Assembly: GCF_000235365.1 (NCBI RefSeq)
Contig: NC_016450.1
Coordinates: 1,178,001-1,242,000, forward strand
Direction of reading: 5' to 3'
From: Eremothecium cymbalariae DBVPG#7215
Taxonomy: Eukaryota; Ascomycota; Saccharomycetes; Saccharomycetales; Saccharomycetaceae
DNA length: 64,000 bases
Made by a program: the position numbers and the translations under genes. Positions 27,880-38,178 of this stretch are shown in pieces (position 1 is the stretch's first letter; every line of letters begins with the position of its first letter). A model generated the notes under the pieces. The model saw only the letters and a list, made by a program, of their open reading frames with translations. It was not told where the DNA came from and did no database searches.

Positions 27880-30141
27880 TTATAATTGTTTTTTTTGCCT
27901 TTTCGATTTAAAACCTTGTTCATATTCCTTTAATTCACTACGTAATGATTCGGCCAAGTCTTTGTCATCGTATGCATCTAGCTGGAACCATAAATTATAG
28001 CCTGTTAGTCTCCGTCCTCGTTTGATGATTGTTGACATAAGCGACTGAGTTTTTTCAGTGGGATTAATACTGTTCATTATTATGGGTGTGAACTTTTTCG
28101 GTATGTTAGATATCGTTACAGTCATTGGAGTATATAGCGGTGGCGGACACTTTGGATCTTCATAAATGTTAAAATCAGCTGGTAGTTTTTCATCGCCTTC
28201 TTTTGAGGTTCGGCCTTTTTTATTCTTGTTGAATTCCCTTATTTTTCTTGCCTTGAACTGCTCAACCTCTCTTTTGTTGTGGATTATAATCCAAGACATT
28301 AAATAACTTTCTTCATCTTCTAGCTGTTCAAATATGGCATCCTTCGGAAATAAGAACCGAATATTGGGATTCTCCAAATATTCAAATAATATATCTGCAT
28401 CTTCCAGATACTTCTGTTGAAAAGTAGTTAACTGCATCTCCTTGTCTTCCTCCTCAACAGGCTCTTTCTTCTTTTTATTGTATTTTCTCTTGGGTTTTAA
28501 GCCATCGGCGTATTCCGTTTTCAGAACTGGATCGTCTTTGTCAATGGACTTTTGCCCTCCTAAATCTTCTTGGATTTTTGAATCACGAGCACCATATTCA
28601 TTCTTTTTGCTTGTTTGAAGTTCCGAGATACTAGAAGTTAGCTGACTTCCATTGATCTCTCCTTCTTCATTATTTTTGACTGTTGGCTCTTCTTTCGTGT
28701 TTTCGGCCACGTTGAGCTTAGATTCATCCTCACGGTTAGAATCAGTAACACCTATGTTTAGTAAGTCATTGTCTTTCTGTAGTCCCTCATTTATCATAGT
28801 TTCAGATATACTTTTATCAGCTATTGACTTTTTCTGAGCTTTACTAGTTTGAACATCTTCATCAGCTGACTTTAAGTTCATTACGGGCTTATTAGTAGAC
28901 TCAATACTTTCAGAGTTATCACTATTGTCTTCAGTATTCACATTTTTATCAGTAGCGCTTGATTCACCGCGTGAACCATTCTGAGAAGGATTTGAAGATA
29001 AGGGGGAATTTGAGTCTACAGTTACTTTCTCTGTGGAAGATATTTTCTGTGGCGCGGCTAAACCTGTAGTAGCTTTTGATTCAACTTCAGAGGCTTTCTT
29101 AGTCGCGGGCTTCCTGACCAACGGTTTACCAAGTAACTTAGGTTTCCAATTCGGAGGAGGATCCATTTTACGGGCCATTTCAATGAATGTCTTAAACTTT
29201 TCGACGTCTGCAGAAGGAGCCTCTCCATTCGCCACCGAAATCATTAATTTATTTAATTCAGGGTCCTTCTGAGCCATTAAATTTAAATTGGCAATCATCT
29301 TCTGATTATCAATTTCCTGCTGCTGGGGTTTCGTCAGTGCAGGCTGTGAATGTCCAACCTTCGGTTTTGACGACTTAACGAAGGCTCCGCTATGTTGAGT
29401 AGATTTCTTAGATTCCTTCTTCACTTTTTTAATTCTTTCTTGCTCTTCTTGCTGCAACTTCTTCCTCTTTTCCTTCTCCTTTTTAGTTTCTTCAAGCTCC
29501 TTGAGCTTCAGCTCCTTCTTGAGCAACTGCTGTTTCTTCTTCTCTTCCTTCCGTTTCTCCTTATCCTCTGCATCCTTCTTTCTTTTCATTTCCTTTTCCT
29601 TCTTCTTCGATTCCTGCATTTCCTGCCATTTCTGCTCAATATCATCGTTCTTCAATATAAACAACCTAATTGGTAAAGTATGAGGTCCTCCAGTCATAAC
29701 ACAATCACATAATTTATGCATCTTCTCCCGGGCAGCAGACTGATCTATATCATCTGGACCAATACCTTCTTTCAGCATTCTTTCACGTTCCTTGATGTTC
29801 ATATATTGCCTCGACCAATATAACTCGAACATTTCTGCTTTGATCCACGTTCTTCTGGATGCAAGTAACGAATTGTACAAAACTGCAGAATCCCTAACTG
29901 ACAATGAATGGGTAAAAACGTCATACCTAGGGGGGTCCACAGAACAAGGCAGCTTCTCGATTATTTGAAATGGTCGACCTGAACTGTTTCCATCATCTAC
30001 CAATCCATAAGTATCAAGGTCATTTGAATCATCATATACTGCTCTCTTCTTCTTCCTGCTACTTGTTTTCGCATCCACATGTGTAGCTGCATCAATCATA
30101 TCATTCGATGAAACTTTTGCTCTTGATCTCAACCGCACCAT
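27880..30141 (-). CDS. SWC3: SWR1 chromatin-remodelling complex subunit Swc3
   Basis: Swc3 belongs to SWR1, which exchanges H2A for H2A.Z. From the chosen ATG the product is 753 residues (S. cerevisiae 625). The conserved N-terminal module includes RPFQIIEKLPCSV, SRRTWIKAEMFELYWSRQ and MHKLCDCVMTGGPHTLPIRLFILKNDDIEQKWQ; a long Lys/Glu coiled coil follows (about 185-265); a disordered middle is longer than in S. cerevisiae; the C-terminus has MQLTTFQQKYLEDADILFEYLE, PPLYTPMT and GYNLWFQLDAYDDK. MVRLRSRAKVSS matches the S. cerevisiae start; another ATG lies at 30165, and the frame continues beyond it only from a GTG. It overlaps no neighbour and ends 22 bp from MDM10. Confidence 0.95.
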   Translation of the reverse strand: MVRLRSRAKVSSNDMIDAATHVDAKTSSRKKKRAVYDDSNDLDTYGLVDDGNSSGRPFQIIEKLPCSVDPPRYDVFTHSLSVRDSAVLYNSLLASRRTWIKAEMFELYWSRQYMNIKERERMLKEGIGPDDIDQSAAREKMHKLCDCVMTGGPHTLPIRLFILKNDDIEQKWQEMQESKKKEKEMKRKKDAEDKEKRKEEKKKQQLLKKELKLKELEETKKEKEKRKKLQQEEQERIKKVKKESKKSTQHSGAFVKSSKPKVGHSQPALTKPQQQEIDNQKMIANLNLMAQKDPELNKLMISVANGEAPSADVEKFKTFIEMARKMDPPPNWKPKLLGKPLVRKPATKKASEVESKATTGLAAPQKISSTEKVTVDSNSPLSSNPSQNGSRGESSATDKNVNTEDNSDNSESIESTNKPVMNLKSADEDVQTSKAQKKSIADKSISETMINEGLQKDNDLLNIGVTDSNREDESKLNVAENTKEEPTVKNNEEGEINGSQLTSSISELQTSKKNEYGARDSKIQEDLGGQKSIDKDDPVLKTEYADGLKPKRKYNKKKKEPVEEEDKEMQLTTFQQKYLEDADILFEYLENPNIRFLFPKDAIFEQLEDEESYLMSWIIIHNKREVEQFKARKIREFNKNKKGRTSKEGDEKLPADFNIYEDPKCPPPLYTPMTVTISNIPKKFTPIIMNSINPTEKTQSLMSTIIKRGRRLTGYNLWFQLDAYDDKDLAESLRSELKEYEQGFKSKRQKKQL

Positions 30142-30549
30142 CTTGTCATTTGCCAACTTTATCATCACTCTTAGTTGAGCTTGACACTACTTAGCTGTAC
30201 CACTTGCTTCACCTTCCTTAACCTCAATCAAAACTCGTAACTTATGACCCTAATTAACGAATCTTGGATATTAAATTATCGCCTGTAAATGCAAGGAAAC
30301 CCTCCGAACTTTATCTTCTATGTTGGAGATCACGAAAAAGGTGATCCTATATGAGTTGTTGTGTTCCTGTCTGGGTATTTAACTATTACTATAAACCACT
30401 ATCTTGTAGACGCGGAAAGATTGAACATTGTGAAATATCAAATCCAAGACGCAGCGCGTTTTTTGGGTATAAATAAAAACTTTGAACATGGCATAAAATA
30501 AAGGCATTTCAATACACTGAAGATATAATTTTCGGAGTTTGGTTGATCG
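30142..30549. other. Divergent promoter region, SWC3 / SMC5
   Basis: A 408-bp gap. Two ACGC-type cores (ACGCG at 30410-30414 and ACGCAGCGCG at about 30449-30458) resemble MCB/SCB G1-S boxes, which would suit SMC5, but the matches are partial. Confidence 0.4.
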
Positions 30550-33500
30550 ATGGTTGATGATATTGGTGTTACACGAAGTTTTAGTTCGTTAACAGACGAT
30601 AGTAGTGATGAGGAGCTACTTTTACGTCAGAGGAAGAAACTGAAGAAGAATAATCAGGATTATTCAGAGTTCCAAGAAGGAGCTATAATAAAACTTAGGT
30701 TGGTTAATTTTGTTACGTATTCGCTGACTGAGTTTCATCTTTCGCCTTCATTGAATATGATTATAGGACCAAATGGTTCAGGGAAATCTTCGTTTGTTTG
30801 TGCGATCTGTTTAGGTCTCGCAGGTAAACCTGAGTATATTGGGCGGGCCAAGAAAGTAGAGGATTTTATTAAGAATGGCACAGAAGAGAGTGTTATAGAG
30901 CTTACCGTTAAAAATAGTAAGGCTGTTAGTGGTTATTCAATGATTGGGGGTAGTGATGAAGTTATAAATATAAAGACGGTCATTATGAAGGCTAAGAAGA
31001 AATGCATTTATTATATTAATGGGCAATCCGTAGGGGAGAATCAAGTTAAGGCTTTAGTTTGTCTACTTAATATCCAATTAGACAATCTGTGTCAATTCCT
31101 ATCTCAAGAAAGGGTGGAAGAGTTTGCTAGACTAAAATCCGATAAACTGCTAGAAGAAACCATTAGGTCAATTGACTCTACTCTTGTAGAAAAATTGGAT
31201 ATGCTGAAGGATAAACAGCAGGAAGAGGTTACTATCGGACGTGATGTTGAGTTGAACAAATCAAAGCTAGAGAAGCTCATAATCCGTAAGGAATCTCTGG
31301 AAAGTCAAGTCCGTGCTTTGGAAGAGTACGAGCGGAAGAAAAATGAAATTGATATTCATAAAAAGTTGTTGCCATACGTTAGGGTAAAGAACCACAAACT
31401 TCAGTTAAATAACCTTAAGAAGGTTTATGAACAATCAAAGCAGGAACTGAAAGATTTTTTAAAGGACAAGAAACCGTTTAAGGTAGCCAGTGAAAAGTTA
31501 CAACTGTTATCAGATGAATCCGAAGGATTAAAGAAGATCAAGGAAGAAGAATATAATTCATTGAAAACTAACCACAAAAAACTGATAGAAACTTTATCAA
31601 ACCAAAGAATATCTATTCAAGATCTCAAGAAAAAGATCTCTTACTACAGAAGTAGAAGGGAAAACATGCGGAGAAAGGTTGAGATGGCTGAACAAGATAT
31701 TTCATCTCGTAATAAACTGCTAGAAACATTAATGCTACCTAGTCAAGAAGTAATGGATGATTATGAACGTCGTCGCGTTCAGCTCTATGAAAAGGAATCT
31801 GATATAGAAAGGAAAATTGAGGAATTTGAACCCCAGGCAAGAGCTTTGAACAGAGAGCTAACAGTTATCCGGTCAAGAATTGAAAAACGAAAGAAGGAGT
31901 TAGCTTCAAATGATAATCTTCATGTCTTGAGAGGCCAAACAGGCCGGTTAGAAGAAGTTCGAAGAGCATGTGAATATATCCTGCAGCAACCTGAGATGAA
32001 GGGTAAGGTTTTTCAGCCTCCCATCGTTACAATCAAAGCTGCCGATGTAAAAGTTGCATCATATCTAACTACGTGTGTTGACTGGAATACCTCCATATCA
32101 TTGACCATGGTCGATTCACAGGCCTATAAACAATTCAATGATAAAATTTTGAAAAATTTCCAGATAAATTTGAGAGAATTAGCTAATACTGAAACGCCTT
32201 ACCCATATTCCCTCGAGTACATAAAAAGTTTAGGGTTTGATGGCTATTTGTGTGATTTTATTACAGGCGATAGCCATGTCATTCAAATGTTGAAAGAACA
32301 GCAAAGGATTCATACTATTCCAATTTCTACAAAAAATTTAGATGCTCAGGTTATAGAGGAACTGCGTAAGCCGGACCATCGAGGACAATTAAAATTTAGG
32401 AGGGTAATTGCTGGGGATTATGTCTATGATTTCAAGAGATCTCGATATGGTAGCAGACAAATATTTTATACTGACTTCCAAATCAAGAAAGCACAGTTTT
32501 ACATTGGTACCGGTATTTCCGACAGCATGAAGCAAACCATTGAACGTGAATTGTATGAGTTGCGCATAAATTATCAGGGAGTGCAAAAGAACATAGAAGA
32601 GCTTATTGAGGGAAAGAAGAAATACAATTCTCCATTGGCAGACATCCGTCAAAAGCTTAAAGATCTGCAGCATGAAATGCATGATCTCAATCACAAACGC
32701 ATGATACACTCTAGAACCACTAGCGAAATTGAAAACATTAAGCATAAGCTTGAAGAATTTAGAAGGGATATGAATAAAGATGTTTCTGAAGCTATAGCAA
32801 CGTGCGAATCACAAATACAACAGTCGGTAGATGCTCAGAGCAAATTGCTAGCTCAAATGGTGAAGAATCTGAAAGATATTCAAGATGTACAAAAAGAGAT
32901 AACAATCCTTGCGATAAAGTATATAGAAGCAAGGAATAGAGAAAGATCTTTAAACGATATTATTGGATTTTTTAATGATAAAGAGGAAGAATTAAGAGGC
33001 AATTATGATGAAGCAAAATCTGCATATGCATCTGTTAAAGATACTACAGAATTTAAAAACTGGATGAAAGAAATACGTTCATATACTGATGACGAAAGAA
33101 CAGAACTTTCAGAATGGGCCAATAAATATGAGGATGAATCTTCATTTACGCTGACAACGGTTTTAGAGACAATTGCAAAGTTAGAAACTGAAATTCAAAT
33201 TATAAATCATGATGAATCTGCCATAAAAATATTAAAACAGACCCTAAGTGACATTAAATATTTGCAGGAGAAGTTGCCAGGGCAGGTAAAAAGGCTATCA
33301 TCAATTAGGAGGAAGATGTGGAGCATTCGTAGTGAATTAGAGCCACGTCTAGATGAAATTGTGGAAAATATTTCTACAAGGTTCCGAAAATTATTCCTCA
33401 ATGTTGGTAGTGCTGGTGAAGTTTGTCTTGTGAAGCCAGACTTGTATTCAGAATGGAAGATTGAAATCAAGGTAAAGTTTAGAGATGTTGCAGAGTTGAA

Positions 33501-33843
33501 GAAACTGGACTCTCATATACAATCAGGAGGTGAAAGGGCTGTTTCTACTGTTCTGTATATGATTTCATTGCAAGAGTTTACGAATGCACCATTTAGGGTC
33601 GTGGATGAGATTAACCAAGGCATGGATGCAAGAAATGAACGTATCGTTCATAAAGCGATGGTGGAAAATGCTTGTGCCAAAAATACATCCCAATATTTCC
33701 TGATAACCCCAAAATTATTGACAGATCTACATTACCATGAAAGGATGAGAATACACTGTGTGTTTGCTGGATCTTGGATACCAGACCCAAGTATTGATTC
33801 AGAACGTGTCCATTATGGTGAGATCACGAACTATACGTTTTAG
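30550..33843 (+). CDS. SMC5: SMC5-SMC6 complex ATPase Smc5
   Basis: Smc5 forms, with Smc6 and Nse proteins, the essential complex for DNA repair and resolution of recombination and replication intermediates. The 1097-residue product (S. cerevisiae 1093) has the full SMC plan: Walker A GPNGSGKSS (about 74-82), first coiled coil (about 200-460), hinge (about 470-640), second coiled coil (about 660-940), the signature motif SGGERA (about 993-998) and Walker B region FRVVDEINQGMD (about 1016-1027). The glutamate after the Walker B aspartate is present. The C-terminus is short, as is usual for Smc5. It matches YOL034W, followed as there by MSE1 (YOL033W) and OPI10 (YOL032W). Confidence 0.97.
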   Translation: MVDDIGVTRSFSSLTDDSSDEELLLRQRKKLKKNNQDYSEFQEGAIIKLRLVNFVTYSLTEFHLSPSLNMIIGPNGSGKSSFVCAICLGLAGKPEYIGRAKKVEDFIKNGTEESVIELTVKNSKAVSGYSMIGGSDEVINIKTVIMKAKKKCIYYINGQSVGENQVKALVCLLNIQLDNLCQFLSQERVEEFARLKSDKLLEETIRSIDSTLVEKLDMLKDKQQEEVTIGRDVELNKSKLEKLIIRKESLESQVRALEEYERKKNEIDIHKKLLPYVRVKNHKLQLNNLKKVYEQSKQELKDFLKDKKPFKVASEKLQLLSDESEGLKKIKEEEYNSLKTNHKKLIETLSNQRISIQDLKKKISYYRSRRENMRRKVEMAEQDISSRNKLLETLMLPSQEVMDDYERRRVQLYEKESDIERKIEEFEPQARALNRELTVIRSRIEKRKKELASNDNLHVLRGQTGRLEEVRRACEYILQQPEMKGKVFQPPIVTIKAADVKVASYLTTCVDWNTSISLTMVDSQAYKQFNDKILKNFQINLRELANTETPYPYSLEYIKSLGFDGYLCDFITGDSHVIQMLKEQQRIHTIPISTKNLDAQVIEELRKPDHRGQLKFRRVIAGDYVYDFKRSRYGSRQIFYTDFQIKKAQFYIGTGISDSMKQTIERELYELRINYQGVQKNIEELIEGKKKYNSPLADIRQKLKDLQHEMHDLNHKRMIHSRTTSEIENIKHKLEEFRRDMNKDVSEAIATCESQIQQSVDAQSKLLAQMVKNLKDIQDVQKEITILAIKYIEARNRERSLNDIIGFFNDKEEELRGNYDEAKSAYASVKDTTEFKNWMKEIRSYTDDERTELSEWANKYEDESSFTLTTVLETIAKLETEIQIINHDESAIKILKQTLSDIKYLQEKLPGQVKRLSSIRRKMWSIRSELEPRLDEIVENISTRFRKLFLNVGSAGEVCLVKPDLYSEWKIEIKVKFRDVAELKKLDSHIQSGGERAVSTVLYMISLQEFTNAPFRVVDEINQGMDARNERIVHKAMVENACAKNTSQYFLITPKLLTDLHYHERMRIHCVFAGSWIPDPSIDSERVHYGEITNYTF

Positions 33844-34097
33844 TCTTGAATAATATTTTTATTAACTTTTGTAATAACTTATTATTTGATTTATTATTTG
33901 CAACTAATTATTTGGATTTATATTCGTTGTATACGGCTAACCCATGGTCCTTATAGCCTTGGATCTTCTCATAAACTTAGATATAACGCTTATAATTCCA
34001 TTAGCGGCTAACGCTTGGTTCTCTAAGGATTAAGCAGTCTTCGAATTTTCAGTCATCGTTAACGACTGTTTTAACATGAATTACAAATCTTTAAAAA

Positions 34098-35819
34098 ATG
34101 GTTATTACTATTAGTTGTTACATAATAACTACGGTAGTCCAACGTGCTAACAGCATGACTGTTTATCTTAAGAGCAGGTTGCTGTCTTTACAAGGCCATA
34201 AGAAGGCAGCTCTACATGGAAAGATAAATCTTTTATTGAGGCATCCTATTCAAGATAGACATCCAAAGAAACCTGCACGGACAAGATTTGCTCCATCGCC
34301 AACAGGATTTTTACATTTGGGCTCATTGAGAACTGCATTATTCAACTATTTGCTTGCCAAAAAAACTGGTGGTCAATTCTTATTAAGGTTAGAGGATACC
34401 GATCGGACTAGACTTGTGCCTGGTTCAGAACAAAACTTATATGATTCCTTCAAATGGTTGGGTATCCAATATGATGAAGGTCCTGGTGTCAATGAAACTT
34501 ACGGGCCCTATCGTCAGAGTGATAGGACAGAAATCTATAAGAAATATTCAGATCAGCTAATAAGTACCGGTCATGCATATCGTTGTTTTTGTTCTAAAGA
34601 GAGGCTAAAAGGATTAAGAGACTCTGCGATGGCTCTTAAACCACCAACTAATGTTACTTATGATCGGCATTGCGCCAAGTTAAGTAAAGAGGATATCCGC
34701 AGCAAGATTAAAATGGGGGTTCCATATACTATTAGACTAAAATCGCCCGAAATTTATGAACCTTTCGAAGACTTATTACACAATGAGATAAATTTGCAAC
34801 CGCAGATAAACCCAATCGATGTCAGATACGATGACCCCATATTAATCAAATCGAGTGGTTTACCCACTTACCACTTTGCCCATGTTATTGACGACCATTT
34901 GATGGAAATTACTCATGTTATAAGGGGACAAGAATGGTTACCGGCAACTCCAAAGCATATTGTTTTGTACAAAGCATTTGGGTGGAACCCTCCACAATTT
35001 ATTCATCTACCATTATTGGCTTCAACAAACAATAAAAAGCTAAGCAAGCGAAAAGGTGATACTAATATTCAGCAACTCAGGGAAAAAGGAATACTCCCTG
35101 AAGCATTAATTAATTTTTGTGTTTTATTTGGTTGGGCACCACCATCACCCGAAGACCCTGATAGGAAACAAAGTTATCGTTTCAGCTTAGCGGAGCTCGA
35201 AAATTTATTTAATCTCAACCATTTAACAAAGGGCAATGCTAAACTTGATGAGAGTCGATTGTGGAATTTTAATAAATACTACTTAACTAAGCGATTGTCT
35301 GACAAAACCCAATTTTCCGCAATTGCTGGTCAGATTTATGAACTTCTCGGGAAAAAGTATCCTAATTTAACTTTAACCAAAGTGGAAGAACTGCTAATGC
35401 TCTTAAAGGGCAATCTCGCTACAATTTACCAATTTGAATCAGAATTTCACTATCTATTCACCAAACCAGAATACACAAATAATCCCTACTCAGAGAAATT
35501 TATACTACAATGTAAGCAAAAGGAAGCTAATAAAATCCTGCACCATATGGCAGAGAAACTCTCAAGTACTAACGTAACTGCCCTAATTGAAGAGATTTCG
35601 AAAACCGAAGAAATACTTCTTAAGACAGTCTTTGAGTCTGTGAGATTTGCACTTGCTGGTTCACGCCCTGGATTGAAGGTACCTGTAATTATTTCTGTCT
35701 TGGGTGTTAAAGAAGCCAAGGATAGAATGTTAGAAGCATCCGCATATTTGGATCATGTATTAAAGAATACAAATTCCAAGGTTGATAGCGGTAGTGAATC
35801 AAAACTTGTAAATAAATAA
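34098..35819 (+). CDS. MSE1: Mitochondrial glutamyl-tRNA synthetase Mse1
   Basis: Mse1 charges mitochondrial tRNA(Glu), and in yeast also tRNA(Gln) for later transamidation. The product from the first ATG is 573 residues; starting at the second ATG (34155, MTVYLKSRLLSLQG) gives 554, closer to S. cerevisiae (536) and with a good amphipathic import signal. Class I synthetase motifs are clear: the HIGH-type PSPTGFLHLGSLRTA (about 63-77), RLEDTDRTR, GLPTYHFAHVIDDHLM, IRGQEWLPATPKH and the KMSKS-type KKLSKRKGD (about 314-322). The C-terminal anticodon-binding domain is of the discriminating bacterial type. SMC5 and OPI10 flank it as in S. cerevisiae. Confidence 0.96.
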   Translation: MVITISCYIITTVVQRANSMTVYLKSRLLSLQGHKKAALHGKINLLLRHPIQDRHPKKPARTRFAPSPTGFLHLGSLRTALFNYLLAKKTGGQFLLRLEDTDRTRLVPGSEQNLYDSFKWLGIQYDEGPGVNETYGPYRQSDRTEIYKKYSDQLISTGHAYRCFCSKERLKGLRDSAMALKPPTNVTYDRHCAKLSKEDIRSKIKMGVPYTIRLKSPEIYEPFEDLLHNEINLQPQINPIDVRYDDPILIKSSGLPTYHFAHVIDDHLMEITHVIRGQEWLPATPKHIVLYKAFGWNPPQFIHLPLLASTNNKKLSKRKGDTNIQQLREKGILPEALINFCVLFGWAPPSPEDPDRKQSYRFSLAELENLFNLNHLTKGNAKLDESRLWNFNKYYLTKRLSDKTQFSAIAGQIYELLGKKYPNLTLTKVEELLMLLKGNLATIYQFESEFHYLFTKPEYTNNPYSEKFILQCKQKEANKILHHMAEKLSSTNVTALIEEISKTEEILLKTVFESVRFALAGSRPGLKVPVIISVLGVKEAKDRMLEASAYLDHVLKNTNSKVDSGSESKLVNK

Positions 35820-35865
35820 TAAATGATCTTGAATACTTTTTCTGTCATGTACCTATTTAAATTTG

Positions 35866-35873
35866 TCACGTGA
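35866..35873. promoter_or_regulatory. Cbf1-type E-box TCACGTGA upstream of OPI10
   Basis: A perfect palindromic octamer lies 192 bp upstream of the chosen OPI10 ATG. It matches the Cbf1 consensus; role inferred. Confidence 0.45.
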
Positions 35874-36064
35874 GCCCATCGGATAGTTTACCGCTTCGAG
35901 AATTACGGAGAACAATCTCGAGCGAAACCGTTGAACTTATATTGGATTCGACGGAGTTCCATATGCAAGGAATACTACAGCATATATCCCAGCTATCTTT
36001 ATTGAAGTTTGAACTTAAGCTACCTTTCGCATATCTGCGGAAGAGTTTTCCTACATACTGGAAC

Positions 36065-36766
36065 ATGTTTGCAGCTATTGCTTCAGGTAATCCTCTACAG
36101 CTTTCCTCAGAAGTGCCCAATTCTAATGGTTTACAACATACTATTGTACTAGCGGAAACGAAGCCAAAAAGTTACTCTCACATCACTTTGTTCATTCTAC
36201 CAAATGTCACCATCCCTCCAGAATTCATAGCGATGGTCTATTTTAAATTAAGCCCAGACGAAGAATTCAAATTGTTTGGGCAGTTGGGTACTAATAAGCA
36301 GAGTGCAATTTTTAAGGTAAAACTACCGAATGCCAATGTGCCTCAGCCAACCGTGTCTAACGAAGGGTTAGGTGAAATAGACATGGAGGATGATAATATA
36401 TCGGCTACAGACGGTATTCATAATATATCTGAGTTGATAATTGGCATTTCTATTGAATCGTATGAGCAAGCAGCGGCTAAAATAGAACAGCTCAGAAGCG
36501 AACGAACCGCTAATGTGCATTCTGGTACATTAGTTGTTCGGAATCAGGCTATGAGTGTGAAAACACCTGGCCAATTGGCCCGCATTTACCCTGTGTTGAC
36601 ATTGCAACTCGCGTCTAAAATTGTGCAACATGCATATAATTACTTGACGGGGTTTCTCGATGAGAAGAGCAATGTACCTATAAAAAAGTTTGAAACATGG
36701 TGGGAGAAATTCCAGAAGCGGTTAGAGAACGATGGTACATTTTTAGACGAGGTCACTCGTGAATAA
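36065..36766 (+). CDS. OPI10: Opi10 / Hikeshi family protein
   Basis: Opi10 is the yeast member of the Hikeshi family, whose human member imports Hsp70 into the nucleus under heat stress; the yeast gene was found through inositol overproduction. The 233-residue product (S. cerevisiae 246) starts MFAAIASGNPLQL, matching MFGAICAGRLVQT, and keeps the beta-sandwich core with HITLFILPN, GQLGTNKQSAIFKVKLP, and a C-terminal helical part with LASKIVQHAYNYLTGF and KFETWWEKFQKRLEND, as in the family. The frame is open a further 65 codons upstream, from a GTG at 35870, with another ATG at 35963; homology does not support these. It is convergent with SIL1. Confidence 0.93.
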   Translation: MFAAIASGNPLQLSSEVPNSNGLQHTIVLAETKPKSYSHITLFILPNVTIPPEFIAMVYFKLSPDEEFKLFGQLGTNKQSAIFKVKLPNANVPQPTVSNEGLGEIDMEDDNISATDGIHNISELIIGISIESYEQAAAKIEQLRSERTANVHSGTLVVRNQAMSVKTPGQLARIYPVLTLQLASKIVQHAYNYLTGFLDEKSNVPIKKFETWWEKFQKRLENDGTFLDEVTRE

Positions 36767-36834
36767 TATTATATACTTTTGTACACAAACTGAATTATTA
36801 CAATGAAAGAAATTCTGATTAGTGATACGGATGC

Positions 36835-37977
36835 TTAAAGTTCATCGTGGTCTTCAAAATTTTTTATTCTATGAGCCATGGGATTGCCGAATATTAGGTG
36901 TCTGCTTTCAATGAGCATCTTGTCGAACTCTTCATCATGTTCACTTCGATCCTCCGTCCTTGTGGCTAAGCTCTGTTTCCGCTTCTCGCACTCCTTTGCT
37001 AACCAGTTCAAGAAATTGGCATCTAGTTTTGCTTGTCTTCCTAGTTCCTTTTTTAGACTGCGTAGGGTAGTGAAGAATTCACGCACTTGTAATTCATCTA
37101 ATCGTTCGTCCTGAATATGAGTAGAAAGCAAGGTAGCAAGTTGTGTGCCGATTGTAGGGTCGAGGGATCTTGCGACTAGAGTGGCTTCTATCCGATCTGG
37201 GCGGTATGTTTTGCACAGGATTGATAAAACTTTCAACTTTATAATGTGATCATCGATTTCATAGAGTTCTATTAGTAAATTTGCATCTAATCTTTGTTCA
37301 TAGGTCTGTTGTAAAAGCTCTATGATTGTTAGGAACCTCTTAATCAATGTTTTTACTTCAGATTCAGCATTCTGGTTATGAGAAAGAAATACTGCCTCTT
37401 CCAACAACTTATAAACAATCCTGGAATCCTTGTTTAAAATTCCTTTTGCACTACCAATATTATTCCTGAGGCAAGCACCGATTATCCTAGATGAAAGTTC
37501 CCTCACCTCAGAAGGAACTAGCCGATCAAATATAAACCTTTCTAGTAATCTCAACTCATGAGAAATAATTTGGGGACCATACGCCCATCCAGAAGCATAT
37601 TCAACAACATCATCTAGCTGCTTCACAATTAACGTAAAATCAGGAGCTGCAGAGCTAGCCAATGATCTAACTTCTGCGAACTGCTTGGTGAACATGTATT
37701 CGGAAGAATCATCCTCAAATTCTGACCCTATAACATTAGCTATTTGATTCATTGGTGGAGTTGCATTCATATTCCCAGGTAACTCTCTAGCTGAAATTAC
37801 TCCAGAATTTAAATTAACCTTAACGTCCAATCCAACAGGTATATTCTGTCCCTTGCGTACTTCTTGCCAATACGGTTTTGGAACAAACTCCTTTAAAAAA
37901 CACTGTTCATCAACACAAACAAAGGGGTCTTCTTGCGATGCACAAATTGAAAACAACAACAATAATAGCCAGTACAT
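36835..37977 (-). CDS. SIL1: ER nucleotide-exchange factor Sil1
   Basis: Sil1 is the luminal ER nucleotide-exchange factor for the Hsp70 Kar2/BiP. The 380-residue product (S. cerevisiae 421) opens with a signal peptide (MYWLLLLLFSICASQ, cleavage probably after CAS), has a short Cys-containing segment (FVCVDEQCF), an armadillo-like helical body, and ends in HDEL, the canonical yeast ER retrieval signal. The order OPI10-SIL1 equals YOL032W-YOL031C. A TACGTGA core at 38063, 86 bp upstream, resembles a UPRE-2/Hac1-type site, which would suit induction by ER stress, but it is a short match. Confidence 0.93.
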   Translation of the reverse strand: MYWLLLLLFSICASQEDPFVCVDEQCFLKEFVPKPYWQEVRKGQNIPVGLDVKVNLNSGVISARELPGNMNATPPMNQIANVIGSEFEDDSSEYMFTKQFAEVRSLASSAAPDFTLIVKQLDDVVEYASGWAYGPQIISHELRLLERFIFDRLVPSEVRELSSRIIGACLRNNIGSAKGILNKDSRIVYKLLEEAVFLSHNQNAESEVKTLIKRFLTIIELLQQTYEQRLDANLLIELYEIDDHIIKLKVLSILCKTYRPDRIEATLVARSLDPTIGTQLATLLSTHIQDERLDELQVREFFTTLRSLKKELGRQAKLDANFLNWLAKECEKRKQSLATRTEDRSEHDEEFDKMLIESRHLIFGNPMAHRIKNFEDHDEL

Positions 37978-38178
37978 CTACTAATTCGATTACCTTATGA
38001 AAACTTTTAGGTAAATAGTTATTATCTATATAATTTACAAATTTTGAAAAGAGTTGGTTACGTACGTGATATCCGTGAACTTGAAAAAGGGAATGTACAC
38101 GGAATATTACCAAACTACCTTCGAGGAACTTGTTTAACGACAAGAATTACTTAGCTGAATTACCCACGGATAATCCAC

